This document shows, in pieces, positions 1-5,568 of a stretch of DNA of 8,775 nucleotides (position 1 is the first letter of the stretch; each line of letters opens with the position of its first letter). Source of the stretch: Clostridiaceae bacterium (GTDB lineage: Bacteria > Bacillota > Clostridia > Saccharofermentanales > DTU023); the NCBI GenBank assembly GCA_012841255.1, contig DUUZ01000203.1:1-8775 (forward strand). Reading direction: 5' to 3'. Made by a program: the position numbers and the translations under genes. The notes under the pieces are model-generated. The model saw only the letters and a list, made by a program, of their open reading frames with translations. It did no database searches and was not told the DNA's origin.

Positions 1-54
1 CATTAATATAAATACTCAAAAACCCACCTATACCAGTGTTTGAGACTTATTTGC

Positions 55-70
55 AAACAAATATTTGTTT
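55..70. repeat. Perfect 16-bp palindrome, possible operator
   Basis: The sequence AAACAAATATTTGTTT equals its own reverse complement over 16 bases with no spacer. A perfect even-length dyad in AT-rich intergenic DNA is the form taken by many homodimeric repressor sites, but AT-rich DNA also yields such words by chance. Its distance of about 230 bases from rpiB suggests that, if functional, it could serve a gene to the left instead. Confidence 0.4.
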
Positions 71-128
71 ATACATTGAATTATGCCTGGTGCTGGAAAG
101 GTGTATATATCGGCCTTTGGATAGGGTG

Positions 129-196
129 AAATCAACAAAGCCTGTCATTGAAGTTATACACACACTTATCAACATTATTAACATTTTTGTTGATTT
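129..196. repeat. Inverted repeat with 11-bp arms and nested ATCAACA words
   Basis: AAATCAACAAA at 129-139 is the exact reverse complement of TTTGTTGATTT at 186-196. A further ATCAACA at 168-174 can pair with TGTTGAT at 188-194 as a shorter alternative stem with a 13-nt loop. The ATCAACA word therefore occurs twice directly and once inverted within about 65 bases. This could be a cluster of protein-binding half-sites or a pair of mutually exclusive RNA hairpins in a leader. Function is not known. Confidence 0.45.
154..174 (+). promoter_or_regulatory. Two DnaA-box-like nonamers
   Basis: TTATACACA (154-162) matches the DnaA-box consensus TTATNCACA exactly, and TTATCAACA (166-174) differs from the common TTATCCACA by one base. 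Their starts are 12 bases apart in an AT-rich stretch. Two boxes are too few to call a replication origin; DnaA also binds such sites at promoters, and chance occurrence is possible. Confidence 0.3.
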
Positions 197-272
197 GTTC
201 TGAAGATTCCGGTAGGAATTTTTCCGATTATCGGCTCTTTTCTCGTTGTCCAATGAGGAGGCCTGCGCTAAA

Positions 273-305
273 ATGAAGCAAGAAAATGATTGGGGGTTGT
301 CATGA
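273..305 (+). CDS. Putative 10-residue leader peptide coupled to rpiB
   Basis: An ATG at 273 opens a 10-codon frame, MKQENDWGLS, ending with TGA at 303-305. It is preceded by a full AGGAGG at 256-261 (11-nt spacing), the strongest ribosome binding site in the leader. Its stop overlaps the rpiB start as ATGA. rpiB itself has only a G-run (292-296) as a binding site, so translation may reach rpiB by coupling through this micro-ORF. The frame has no run of regulatory codons, so classical attenuation is not suggested. A still shorter frame (253-276, MRRPALK) ends by ATGA overlap with this start. Coding status is inferred from signals only. Confidence 0.35.
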   Translation: MKQENDWGLS

Positions 306-754
306 AGATTGTTGTCGCCAGTGATCATGGCGGATACGAAATGAAAGAAGCAATCCGCCGGCATTTGTCGGAAAAGGGCTTTGAAGTCCTGGATGCCGGA
401 ACCTACTCGGAAGAATCAGCAAGCTATGTGGAATTCAGTCAGCGGGCAGCTGACAAGATCGTGGACGGGACCTGTGACCGGGGGATCGTTGTCTGCGGAA
501 CGGGTATCGGAGTTTCCATGGTCGCCAACAAAAACCCCGGAGTCCGCTGTGCGCTGTGCACAGACAGTTTCATGGCAGAGATGGCCCGCCATCACAATGA
601 CGCCAACATGCTGGCCCTGGGCGGCCGGATCCTTGCCATTCCCTATGCACTCATGCTGGTTGACTTGTTCCTTTCCGAGCCCTATGACGGAGGACGTCAT
701 GATGCCCGGCTGGAGCAGATTGCCGACCGCGAAAGGAGAACCTTCTGTGTCTGA
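302..754 (+). CDS. rpiB: Ribose-5-phosphate isomerase B (LacAB/RpiB family)
   Basis: This 150-residue cytosolic enzyme interconverts ribulose-5-phosphate and ribose-5-phosphate in the non-oxidative pentose phosphate pathway. The family N-terminus is clear (MKIVVASDHGGYEMK, with Asp8-His9), followed by the catalytic-cysteine motif CGTGIG at 65-70 and HHNDANMLALGGR at 97-109. The usual C-terminal GGRH phosphate-binding element is at 131-134. Length is typical for the family. The ATG at 302 is chosen because homologues begin at MKI; a TTG at 290 would add four residues with no family support. Its Shine-Dalgarno is weak (GGGGG at 292-296), consistent with coupling to the upstream micro-ORF. The 3' end overlaps upp by 8 nt. 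LacA/LacB galactose-6-phosphate isomerase subunits are relatives, but no lac genes are near and the pairing with upp favours RpiB. Confidence 0.93.
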   Translation: MKIVVASDHGGYEMKEAIRRHLSEKGFEVLDAGTYSEESASYVEFSQRAADKIVDGTCDRGIVVCGTGIGVSMVANKNPGVRCALCTDSFMAEMARHHNDANMLALGGRILAIPYALMLVDLFLSEPYDGGRHDARLEQIADRERRTFCV

Positions 755-1394
755 AAAAAGCAGTTACAAAGACGTATTCATCTTCGATCATCCTCTGATC
801 CAACATAAGCTCGCCATCATGCGCGACAAGGATACCAGCACCAAGGAATTCCGCGAACTGGTAAGCGAGGTGTCCATGCTCATGGCCTATGAGGTGACCC
901 GGGATCTCCCGCTTCGGCCGGTGGATGTTGAAACACCGATCGGCATCGCCCACTGCCACATGATCGAGGGCAAGAAACTGGCCCTGATCCCCATCCTGCG
1001 TGCAGGGCTCGGCATGGTGGAAGGGATGATCAACCTGGTTCCCATGGCCAAGGTCGGCCATATCGGGCTCTACCGGGATCCCGAAACCCTGGAGCCGATT
1101 GAATACTACTGCAAGCTCCCCGACGACATTCAAAACCGCGACGTCATTCTGCTGGACCCCATGCTGGCCACAGGAGGATCAGCGGCGGCCTCGGTGGGTT
1201 TCCTCAAGGACAGGAACATTGAGCACATCAAGTTTGTCTGCCTGATCGCCGCACCTGAAGGAATCGAGCGGCTGCACAGCGAGCACCCGGACGTTCCCAT
1301 CTTCTGTGCCGGACTAGATGAGCGCCTGAATGAACATGCCTACACCGTTCCCGGTCTGGGGGATGCGGGAGACCGGCTCTTCGGAACCAAATAG
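747..1394 (+). CDS. upp: Uracil phosphoribosyltransferase
   Basis: This cytosolic 215-residue salvage enzyme converts uracil and PRPP to UMP and pyrophosphate. Visible marks are the ILRAGLGM segment (83-90), the type I phosphoribosyltransferase PRPP-binding motif VILLDPMLATGGSA (133-146), and the C-terminal uracil-binding element YTVPGLGDAGDRLFGT (199-214). Length is close to the usual 208-210 residues. Translation is assigned to GTG at 747, giving the family-like start MSEKSSYKDV; AGGAG at 734-738 sits 8 nt upstream, inside the rpiB coding end. The open frame extends back to 381, but that part reads through rpiB in another frame and is not real. The 8-nt overlap with rpiB indicates one transcript, linking ribose-5-phosphate supply for PRPP to PRPP use. 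No PyrR or pyrimidine-responsive leader is seen. Confidence 0.96.
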   Translation: MSEKSSYKDVFIFDHPLIQHKLAIMRDKDTSTKEFRELVSEVSMLMAYEVTRDLPLRPVDVETPIGIAHCHMIEGKKLALIPILRAGLGMVEGMINLVPMAKVGHIGLYRDPETLEPIEYYCKLPDDIQNRDVILLDPMLATGGSAAASVGFLKDRNIEHIKFVCLIAAPEGIERLHSEHPDVPIFCAGLDERLNEHAYTVPGLGDAGDRLFGTK

Positions 1395-1417
1395 AACAAG
1401 AAAAATATAAACGAGAG

Positions 1418-1451
1418 ACGCTCTTCCCCGGTCAGGGGAGGAGCGTTTTTT
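1418..1451 (+). terminator. Intrinsic terminator after upp, convergent with the tad operon
   Basis: ACGCTCTTCCCC (1418-1429) pairs with GGGGAGGAGCGT (1435-1446) as a 12-bp stem with one G-U pair and a 5-base loop, followed by a run of six T (1446-1451). It starts 23 bases after the upp stop. The T-run overlaps the stop codon of the minus-strand FHA gene. Read on the minus strand, the same hairpin is followed by a T-rich stretch (complement of 1399-1412), so it may also end the tad operon transcript. Confidence 0.9.
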
Positions 1452-2457
1452 AGTCTGCCAGGAAATAGAAGGCGTGGCCGGCAAAGCTGATCCGGCATTT
1501 GTCGGGTAAAAGCTGGGGCCGGTGCCGGGCAAGCTTCATTCCGTCCAGAACGGTTCCGTTTTTGGAGCCCAGGTCTTCCAGAAAGAAATGATTGTCCTTG
1601 AGGCAGATCCGGGCATGGCGGCGGCTGACCGCCTGGGAATCGATGGTCAGATCCGTCCGGGAGAGCTCCCGGCCGACCAGAAAATCGTCCGTCAGAATGT
1701 AGGCCCGAAGGCCCTCTTCTTCTTCAGGCGTCCCGGGCAGACCCTGGGAAAGCTGGGCGATGCGAAGCGGCAGGGACGCCGGATTCAGTTCACCGGTATC
1801 TTCATGGATCTCATCAGGACCGGATGAAAGAAAGGAAAGAGCAGGCAGTTCCCTGATCCAGGACCGCAGGCTCTGCCCGATGGAGGGCCGCTGCGGAAGA
1901 GGATTTGACTTTTCCAAAGTCCGCTTTTCCTGCCGGCTTTCCAGATAAGCAGATAATTGATTCCAGTCCCTGTTTTGGAAAAAATCCCTCATGATCTCCG
2001 CCTGATCGTCCGGCCAATTAAAAGTTGAGGCCAGCCAGGGGATGAGAGGACTTTCACCGCCGCAGTTCCCGTGTGTTGCGAAGGGAAGGCAGACAATCTG
2101 GTAACCCCCTGCTTCTTTTTCCTCCCCCAGCCGGAAAATGAGGTCGGGGCGGAGGAGACGGAGATCCACATCCAGAAGCTGGTCTTCCGCCTGGAGTATG
2201 GCGTCAAGGATGGCGGACAGCAGTCGAAAGCCGGCGGCAGGCCCTGCACTTCCATCCATTTCTTCTCCGGCAAGAGATCTGCCGGAGCTTATGGTCCTGA
2301 AGAAGATCTCCTGACCTTGCACGCGCCAGGTCACTGGCGAGAGATAATCCGGCCGGTAGGAAAGCAAAAGTTCACTGCTATAGGGATCCGGAAGGGGTGT
2401 CAGGGGTTCAGGGAGCGTCAGCTTCCAGAACCCCTGGTCCGCCATAAAACTCAGCAT
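1450..2457 (-). CDS. FHA-domain protein of the tad operon (DUF6382-like N-terminus)
   Basis: This 335-residue protein is predicted to be cytosolic; no signal peptide or membrane helix is apparent. The C-terminal ~85 residues (about 252-335) form a forkhead-associated domain, a phosphothreonine-binding fold. The landmark residues are present: GR at 262-263, SRRH at 278-281, and DLGSKNGT at 295-302. The N-terminal ~170 residues resemble the domain of unknown function found before FHA domains in Tad clusters of clostridia (DUF6382, recalled from memory); a low-complexity linker with an acidic EEEE run (245-248) joins the two. The start is ATG 2457, with AGGA overlapping the stop of the pilin gene; an in-frame Met5 is a less likely alternative. 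It is the last gene of the operon. By analogy, it may recruit the Tad machinery through a phosphorylated partner, but no Ser/Thr kinase or phosphatase gene is present here. Confidence 0.8.
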   Translation of the reverse strand: MLSFMADQGFWKLTLPEPLTPLPDPYSSELLLSYRPDYLSPVTWRVQGQEIFFRTISSGRSLAGEEMDGSAGPAAGFRLLSAILDAILQAEDQLLDVDLRLLRPDLIFRLGEEKEAGGYQIVCLPFATHGNCGGESPLIPWLASTFNWPDDQAEIMRDFFQNRDWNQLSAYLESRQEKRTLEKSNPLPQRPSIGQSLRSWIRELPALSFLSSGPDEIHEDTGELNPASLPLRIAQLSQGLPGTPEEEEGLRAYILTDDFLVGRELSRTDLTIDSQAVSRRHARICLKDNHFFLEDLGSKNGTVLDGMKLARHRPQLLPDKCRISFAGHAFYFLAD

Positions 2458-2468
2458 GCCGGGCGGTC

Positions 2469-2645
2469 CTAGAGTCCGTCAATGACCGAGGAGGTGAAGA
2501 CCTTGTCGATCAGTCTGGCTGCAAAGGAGATGATGTTCTCCCGGAAGAGCAGGGCAATGGTGATGAGAACGGCAATGATGATGATCACCTCAAGGGTGCC
2601 GAAACCATCCCAGGCCACACGTTTAAATGCATCTTTTTTCTTCAT
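2469..2645 (-). CDS. Flp1-type type IVb prepilin (58 aa)
   Basis: A short gene encoding 58 residues beginning MKKKDAFKRVAWDGFGTLEV. It has the layout of a type IVb/Flp prepilin: a basic N-terminus, a prepilin-peptidase-like site with Gly14 before Phe15, Glu19 at mature position +5, then a hydrophobic stretch (about 20-34, IIIIAVLITIALLF) and a short amphipathic tail. The expected mature product is 44 residues, anchored in the membrane before assembly. The ATG at 2645 has a strong AGGAG 6 nt upstream. It follows tadBC by 113 nt and precedes the FHA gene by 11 nt. Flp1-like proteins occur in Firmicute Tad clusters. It could be a structural pilin or a small membrane accessory; the E+5 motif favours a peptidase substrate. 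Confidence 0.8.
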   Translation of the reverse strand: MKKKDAFKRVAWDGFGTLEVIIIIAVLITIALLFRENIISFAARLIDKVFTSSVIDGL

Positions 2646-2718
2646 GTCAGTCTCCTTTCAAAGCGGGCCGGTTTGTCTATTCATTATCCGGCCAGAGGGG
2701 TGTTCAGGTTTTTCTATC

Positions 2719-2738
2719 CGGGGCCACTGCAGACCCCG
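2719..2738 (-). other. Intercistronic hairpin between tadBC and the pilin gene
   Basis: On the minus strand, a 7-bp GC-rich stem (2738-2732 with 2725-2719, one G-U pair) closes a 6-base loop TGCAGT. No T-run follows, so it is not an intrinsic terminator. Its place in a 113-nt gap, in an operon whose other junctions overlap or nearly touch, suggests an RNA processing or stability element that could set pilin mRNA apart from the machinery genes. The rest of the gap (2646-2758) shows only the pilin ribosome binding site. Confidence 0.4.
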
Positions 2739-2758
2739 TCAGCCGAATTGTCGTTTCC

Positions 2759-4312
2759 TCAATAGATGAACTGCATACTGACCAGGGCGGGCAGGATGAC
2801 AGTTGCCATGACGACAATCAGGTCCAGGGTCATGGGCAGGACATAGAGGAGGGACCGCTGTTCCGCCCTGCCCCGCAGGGCATCCCGGTGGAGCTGGCGA
2901 CTGCGGTCTGCCTGCATGCGGATCAGTTCCAGGATGGCGGCTCCGCCTTCCCGTTCGTAGCGGGCCATGAGGCGAAGCGCCGACTGGACCTCGGGCAGGG
3001 GGCAGCGCTCGGCCAGGCGCTGGACGGCCATGGCTCCGTCAAAACCGGTCTCCAGGAGGAGTGCAGACCGGCCCAGAGCCAGGGCAACCGGGTTGTCGGG
3101 CCGGCTGCCTGCAAAGCCGATCTGGGCCACCAGCCGCAAGGAGCGGTCCAGGGTCAGGCCGCTTTCCAGGAGAATGTGCAGGGAATTGACTGCGGAAGGG
3201 TAATAGAAGCGATACTCCTCCTTCATCTTCGAAGCCCGGCTGTAGGTATCAAGATCCCGCAGAAGCGAAAAAAGAAGAGGGCAAAGCGCTGTGATGAACC
3301 AGGAGACGCGGCCGGTCAGGGCCAAAAGACCTGCCAGGAGAAGTCCCCAAAGAAGGTCCTTTGCTTTTCTGTCCATATAGACCATCCAGGGATCCTCCCC
3401 TTCCTCGTGGAGGAGATGGACGGAAGAAGAAAGGGAGAGGCCGATCTGCCCGGGCAGGCCGTCCAGATAGAGACGGGAAAGCCAGCGGGAGACCAGATGC
3501 CTGCGGGGCGGAACGATTGTCTTTTTCTTTTTGGTCCCGCTCTTTTGCCGGACAGAAGATCGGGGTGGTGCCAGGAGCATAAGGAAGATAAAAAGAGCCA
3601 GGACAGCCGTCAGATAAAGAAAGGTCAGGATCAGGGTCATGGCAGGGAGCTCCCGGACAGACTGCCCGTAACGGGAGCCGCTGTCCAGGACGAAGCGGGC
3701 CATGAAGAAAGGGATGACGGCCAGGATGGCGGCCTCACTTGCCTGGCCCCGTTTCTCGTTGGCCACTTCATTGGCCATATTGATCTGTGCCGACAGATCC
3801 TGATGGCTCTGGCGGAGGAAGACATCGATGCGGCCGCCTGTTTGGGCCAGCATGATCAGCATGGTGAAATCCCGGCGGCAGACGGGCAGACCCATGTCCC
3901 GGATCAGGGCGGACACGGCTTCGGGAAGCGACATCTGGGCACGCAGGTTCTTTTGCATCCCTTCGAGCGAACGGACAATGGGGTTGTGCCGGCCCAGAAG
4001 CTCAGTCATGGGAGCCACGGATTCCAAAAAAGCGTATTCCAGGGGAACCCCCGCGGCCAGACGGGTTGACAGATAGCCCAGGAGATGCTGGTACTGGATC
4101 AGCATCATCTGGTTTTCCCTGCGCTGAAAAAGGCGGGCCAGCCCGCTTCCGATCAGGAGTGCACCGGCGATGGCTGCCGGCCAGCCGGCCTCCTGGCCCC
4201 CGAGAAAGCTGATGGAGGCCAGACGGGCCGGGATCAGGGCCAGGATGACCCACTGCAAGGCGGCAAGGGACCGCCTTCCCTTCATGGTTTTGCGGGTCTT
4301 TTTCTTTTTCAT
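2759..4312 (-). CDS. Fused TadB-TadC-like pilus platform protein (two T2SSF domains)
   Basis: This 517-residue membrane protein appears to hold two GspF/T2SSF units that are normally encoded as separate tadB and tadC genes. Unit 1 has hydrophobic segments near 18-36 and 44-60, a cytosolic T2SSF domain at about 72-190, and hydrophobic segments near 192-208 and 224-248. A basic linker (251-272, with KKKK) follows. Unit 2 has hydrophobic segments near 318-350, a second T2SSF domain at about 370-485 (YPSAVNSLHILLESGLTL; RYEREGGAAILELI), and a terminal helix at 487-512. These proteins form the inner-membrane platform moved by the TadA ATPase. The start is ATG 4312 because it overlaps the tadA stop as ATGA, with AGGAG 11 nt upstream; the frame stays open 38 codons further, but only inside tadA. 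An internal GGAGG 8 nt before Met310 could allow separate production of unit 2. Confidence 0.85.
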   Translation of the reverse strand: MKKKKTRKTMKGRRSLAALQWVILALIPARLASISFLGGQEAGWPAAIAGALLIGSGLARLFQRRENQMMLIQYQHLLGYLSTRLAAGVPLEYAFLESVAPMTELLGRHNPIVRSLEGMQKNLRAQMSLPEAVSALIRDMGLPVCRRDFTMLIMLAQTGGRIDVFLRQSHQDLSAQINMANEVANEKRGQASEAAILAVIPFFMARFVLDSGSRYGQSVRELPAMTLILTFLYLTAVLALFIFLMLLAPPRSSVRQKSGTKKKKTIVPPRRHLVSRWLSRLYLDGLPGQIGLSLSSSVHLLHEEGEDPWMVYMDRKAKDLLWGLLLAGLLALTGRVSWFITALCPLLFSLLRDLDTYSRASKMKEEYRFYYPSAVNSLHILLESGLTLDRSLRLVAQIGFAGSRPDNPVALALGRSALLLETGFDGAMAVQRLAERCPLPEVQSALRLMARYEREGGAAILELIRMQADRSRQLHRDALRGRAEQRSLLYVLPMTLDLIVVMATVILPALVSMQFIY

Positions 4313-5568
4313 GGACGCTTCTTCTCCTGAACGGACTCTTTCCTTCCGGCCAGACGAGCGGCCGAATGGATTTTTTGGGGCCGGTTTACGGGCCGGCAGG
4401 AAGCCTTGGACGTCTCTTGCATACAAGGGGCGGGGTCTGCTGTTTCCCGCAGACGGTAGACCGGTGATAGCTGGAAACGGTCCTCTTCAAATCCTGTGAC
4501 AGCGCTGATCCCGGCGACCAGACGGCGGCCGTCGGCCTGCCGGACCAGATGGACCAGCAGGTCGATGGAGGAGGCCACCATCCGTCGGCAGGCCTCCCAG
4601 GGCAGCTGGGAGGCGGTCATCAGGAGGAGGGAAAGGCGGTTCAGCATCTCCAGGCTGCTGTTACCGTGACCGGTGGACATGGAACCTGGATGGCCGGTCT
4701 GCATGGCCTGGATCATGTCGTAGGCTTCAACCCCGCGGACCTCGCCGACAATGACCCGGTCGGGCCGGAGCCGGAGAGAGGAATGAATCAGGTGAGAGAG
4801 GGTGATGCCCCCGCCCCCGTCTGAAGAGGCCGTCCGGGCCTCCAGGCGGACCAGGTTGTGGCGGCCGGAAAGATCGAGTTCGGCGGCGTCCTCCACGGTC
4901 ACGATCCGCTCGTGCTCAGGAATGAAGGCGGCCAGGGCATTGAGGAAGGTGGTCTTGCCGGAAGCGGTCCCCCCGCTTATGAAGATGTTTTTCCGGCTTC
5001 TGACGGCATCAGCCAGAAAGACCGCCTGCGCCTCGGGCAGGGTCCGGTTGGCCACCAGGGCGTCCATGGAGGGGTGGATGCCGGTAAAGCGGCGGATGGA
5101 CAGGACCGGCCCTTCCGGGGCGGCGGGAGGCAGGATGGCATGGACCCGGGATCCGTCTTCCAGCCGCATGTCGGCGATGGGCGAGCGTTCGTGGACCAGC
5201 TTGTTGGCCCGGCCGAAGGTGCGGCTGATGACGTGGGACAGGTGGGCGGCGGAATCAAAGGACAGATCCGTCTTCTCCAGCCTGCCCATGCGCTCGATAT
5301 AGATCTGGTCGGGATTGTTGACCATGATCTCCGTGATATCCGATTCATCAAGCAGGGGCTGGAGGATATCCAGCCCTCGCATGGCGTCAAAAAGATGACG
5401 GATCAGCTGGGATTTTTCGTTGAGCGACAGGGAAGACCCTTGCGTCCGGGAGGAGACCTCGGCAGCGATCAGGCGTTTCAGCTCATCGTCCGACGGCTCC
5501 CGGCCCGGTTCCAGACGCGATGCAATCTGCCGGATCCAGTTTTGCTTTTCCTTATAGCCCGGAAGCAC
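4309..5568 (-). CDS. tadA: TadA/CpaF-type pilus assembly and secretion ATPase
   Basis: A 419-residue cytosolic hexameric-type ATPase of the PilT/VirB11 (GspE) superfamily, expected to power Flp pilus assembly through the TadB/C platform. The N-terminal domain (about 50-165) includes the CpaF-typical segment DITEIMVNNPDQIYIERMG (77-95). The nucleotide-binding core has Walker A GGTASGKT (199-206), an Asp box VTVEDAAEL (223-231), a Walker B region RPDRVIVGEVRG (268-279) and a His box TGHPGSMSTGHGNS (291-304). All key residues look intact. Translation starts at GTG 5568 with AGGAGG 6 nt upstream, inside the end of the preceding gene (17-nt overlap). The stop overlaps the next ATG as ATGA, implying stoichiometric coupling to the platform protein. 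Residues after about 375 form a basic, low-similarity tail. Tad-type ATPases can also drive retraction, so extension alone should not be assumed. Confidence 0.93.
   Translation of the reverse strand: MLPGYKEKQNWIRQIASRLEPGREPSDDELKRLIAAEVSSRTQGSSLSLNEKSQLIRHLFDAMRGLDILQPLLDESDITEIMVNNPDQIYIERMGRLEKTDLSFDSAAHLSHVISRTFGRANKLVHERSPIADMRLEDGSRVHAILPPAAPEGPVLSIRRFTGIHPSMDALVANRTLPEAQAVFLADAVRSRKNIFISGGTASGKTTFLNALAAFIPEHERIVTVEDAAELDLSGRHNLVRLEARTASSDGGGGITLSHLIHSSLRLRPDRVIVGEVRGVEAYDMIQAMQTGHPGSMSTGHGNSSLEMLNRLSLLLMTASQLPWEACRRMVASSIDLLVHLVRQADGRRLVAGISAVTGFEEDRFQLSPVYRLRETADPAPCMQETSKASCRPVNRPQKIHSAARLAGRKESVQEKKRP

Larger units (their letters stand above)
1..272. other. AT-rich non-coding region upstream of rpiB
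   Basis: No convincing gene lies in this stretch. It is much richer in A and T than the genes that follow and contains several dyads: a 16-bp palindrome (55-70), an 11-bp inverted repeat (129-139 with 186-196) and a small palindrome CCGATTATCGG (224-234). I could not find a well-spaced -35/-10 pair for rpiB; TATATA words near 104-109 lack a -35 at a usable distance. A minus-strand open frame covering 47-364 begins inside rpiB and resembles nothing, so it is treated as chance. The left neighbour lies outside the window. Confidence 0.6.

Noticed and set aside
1..240. Calling this block a replication origin outright
   Set aside because: Only one consensus DnaA box and one near-match are visible, and neither dnaA, rpmH nor another origin marker gene is in the window.
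47..364. 105-codon minus-strand open frame across the rpiB leader
   Set aside because: It starts inside rpiB, runs through AT-rich DNA and lacks a recognisable motif.
381..746. Long N-terminal extension of the upp reading frame
   Set aside because: It reads through rpiB in another frame, resembles no known domain, and GTG 747 has a good Shine-Dalgarno and gives the expected Upp N-terminus.
2627..4069. 480-codon plus-strand open frame opposite tadBC
   Set aside because: It is antisense to a clear membrane protein, is rich in Gln, Gly, Asp and His as expected of a complementary GC-rich frame, and shows no domain.
4313..4426. 38-codon upstream extension of the TadBC fusion
   Set aside because: The extension lies wholly within tadA in another frame, whereas ATG 4312 forms an ATGA junction with the tadA stop and has an AGGAG upstream.
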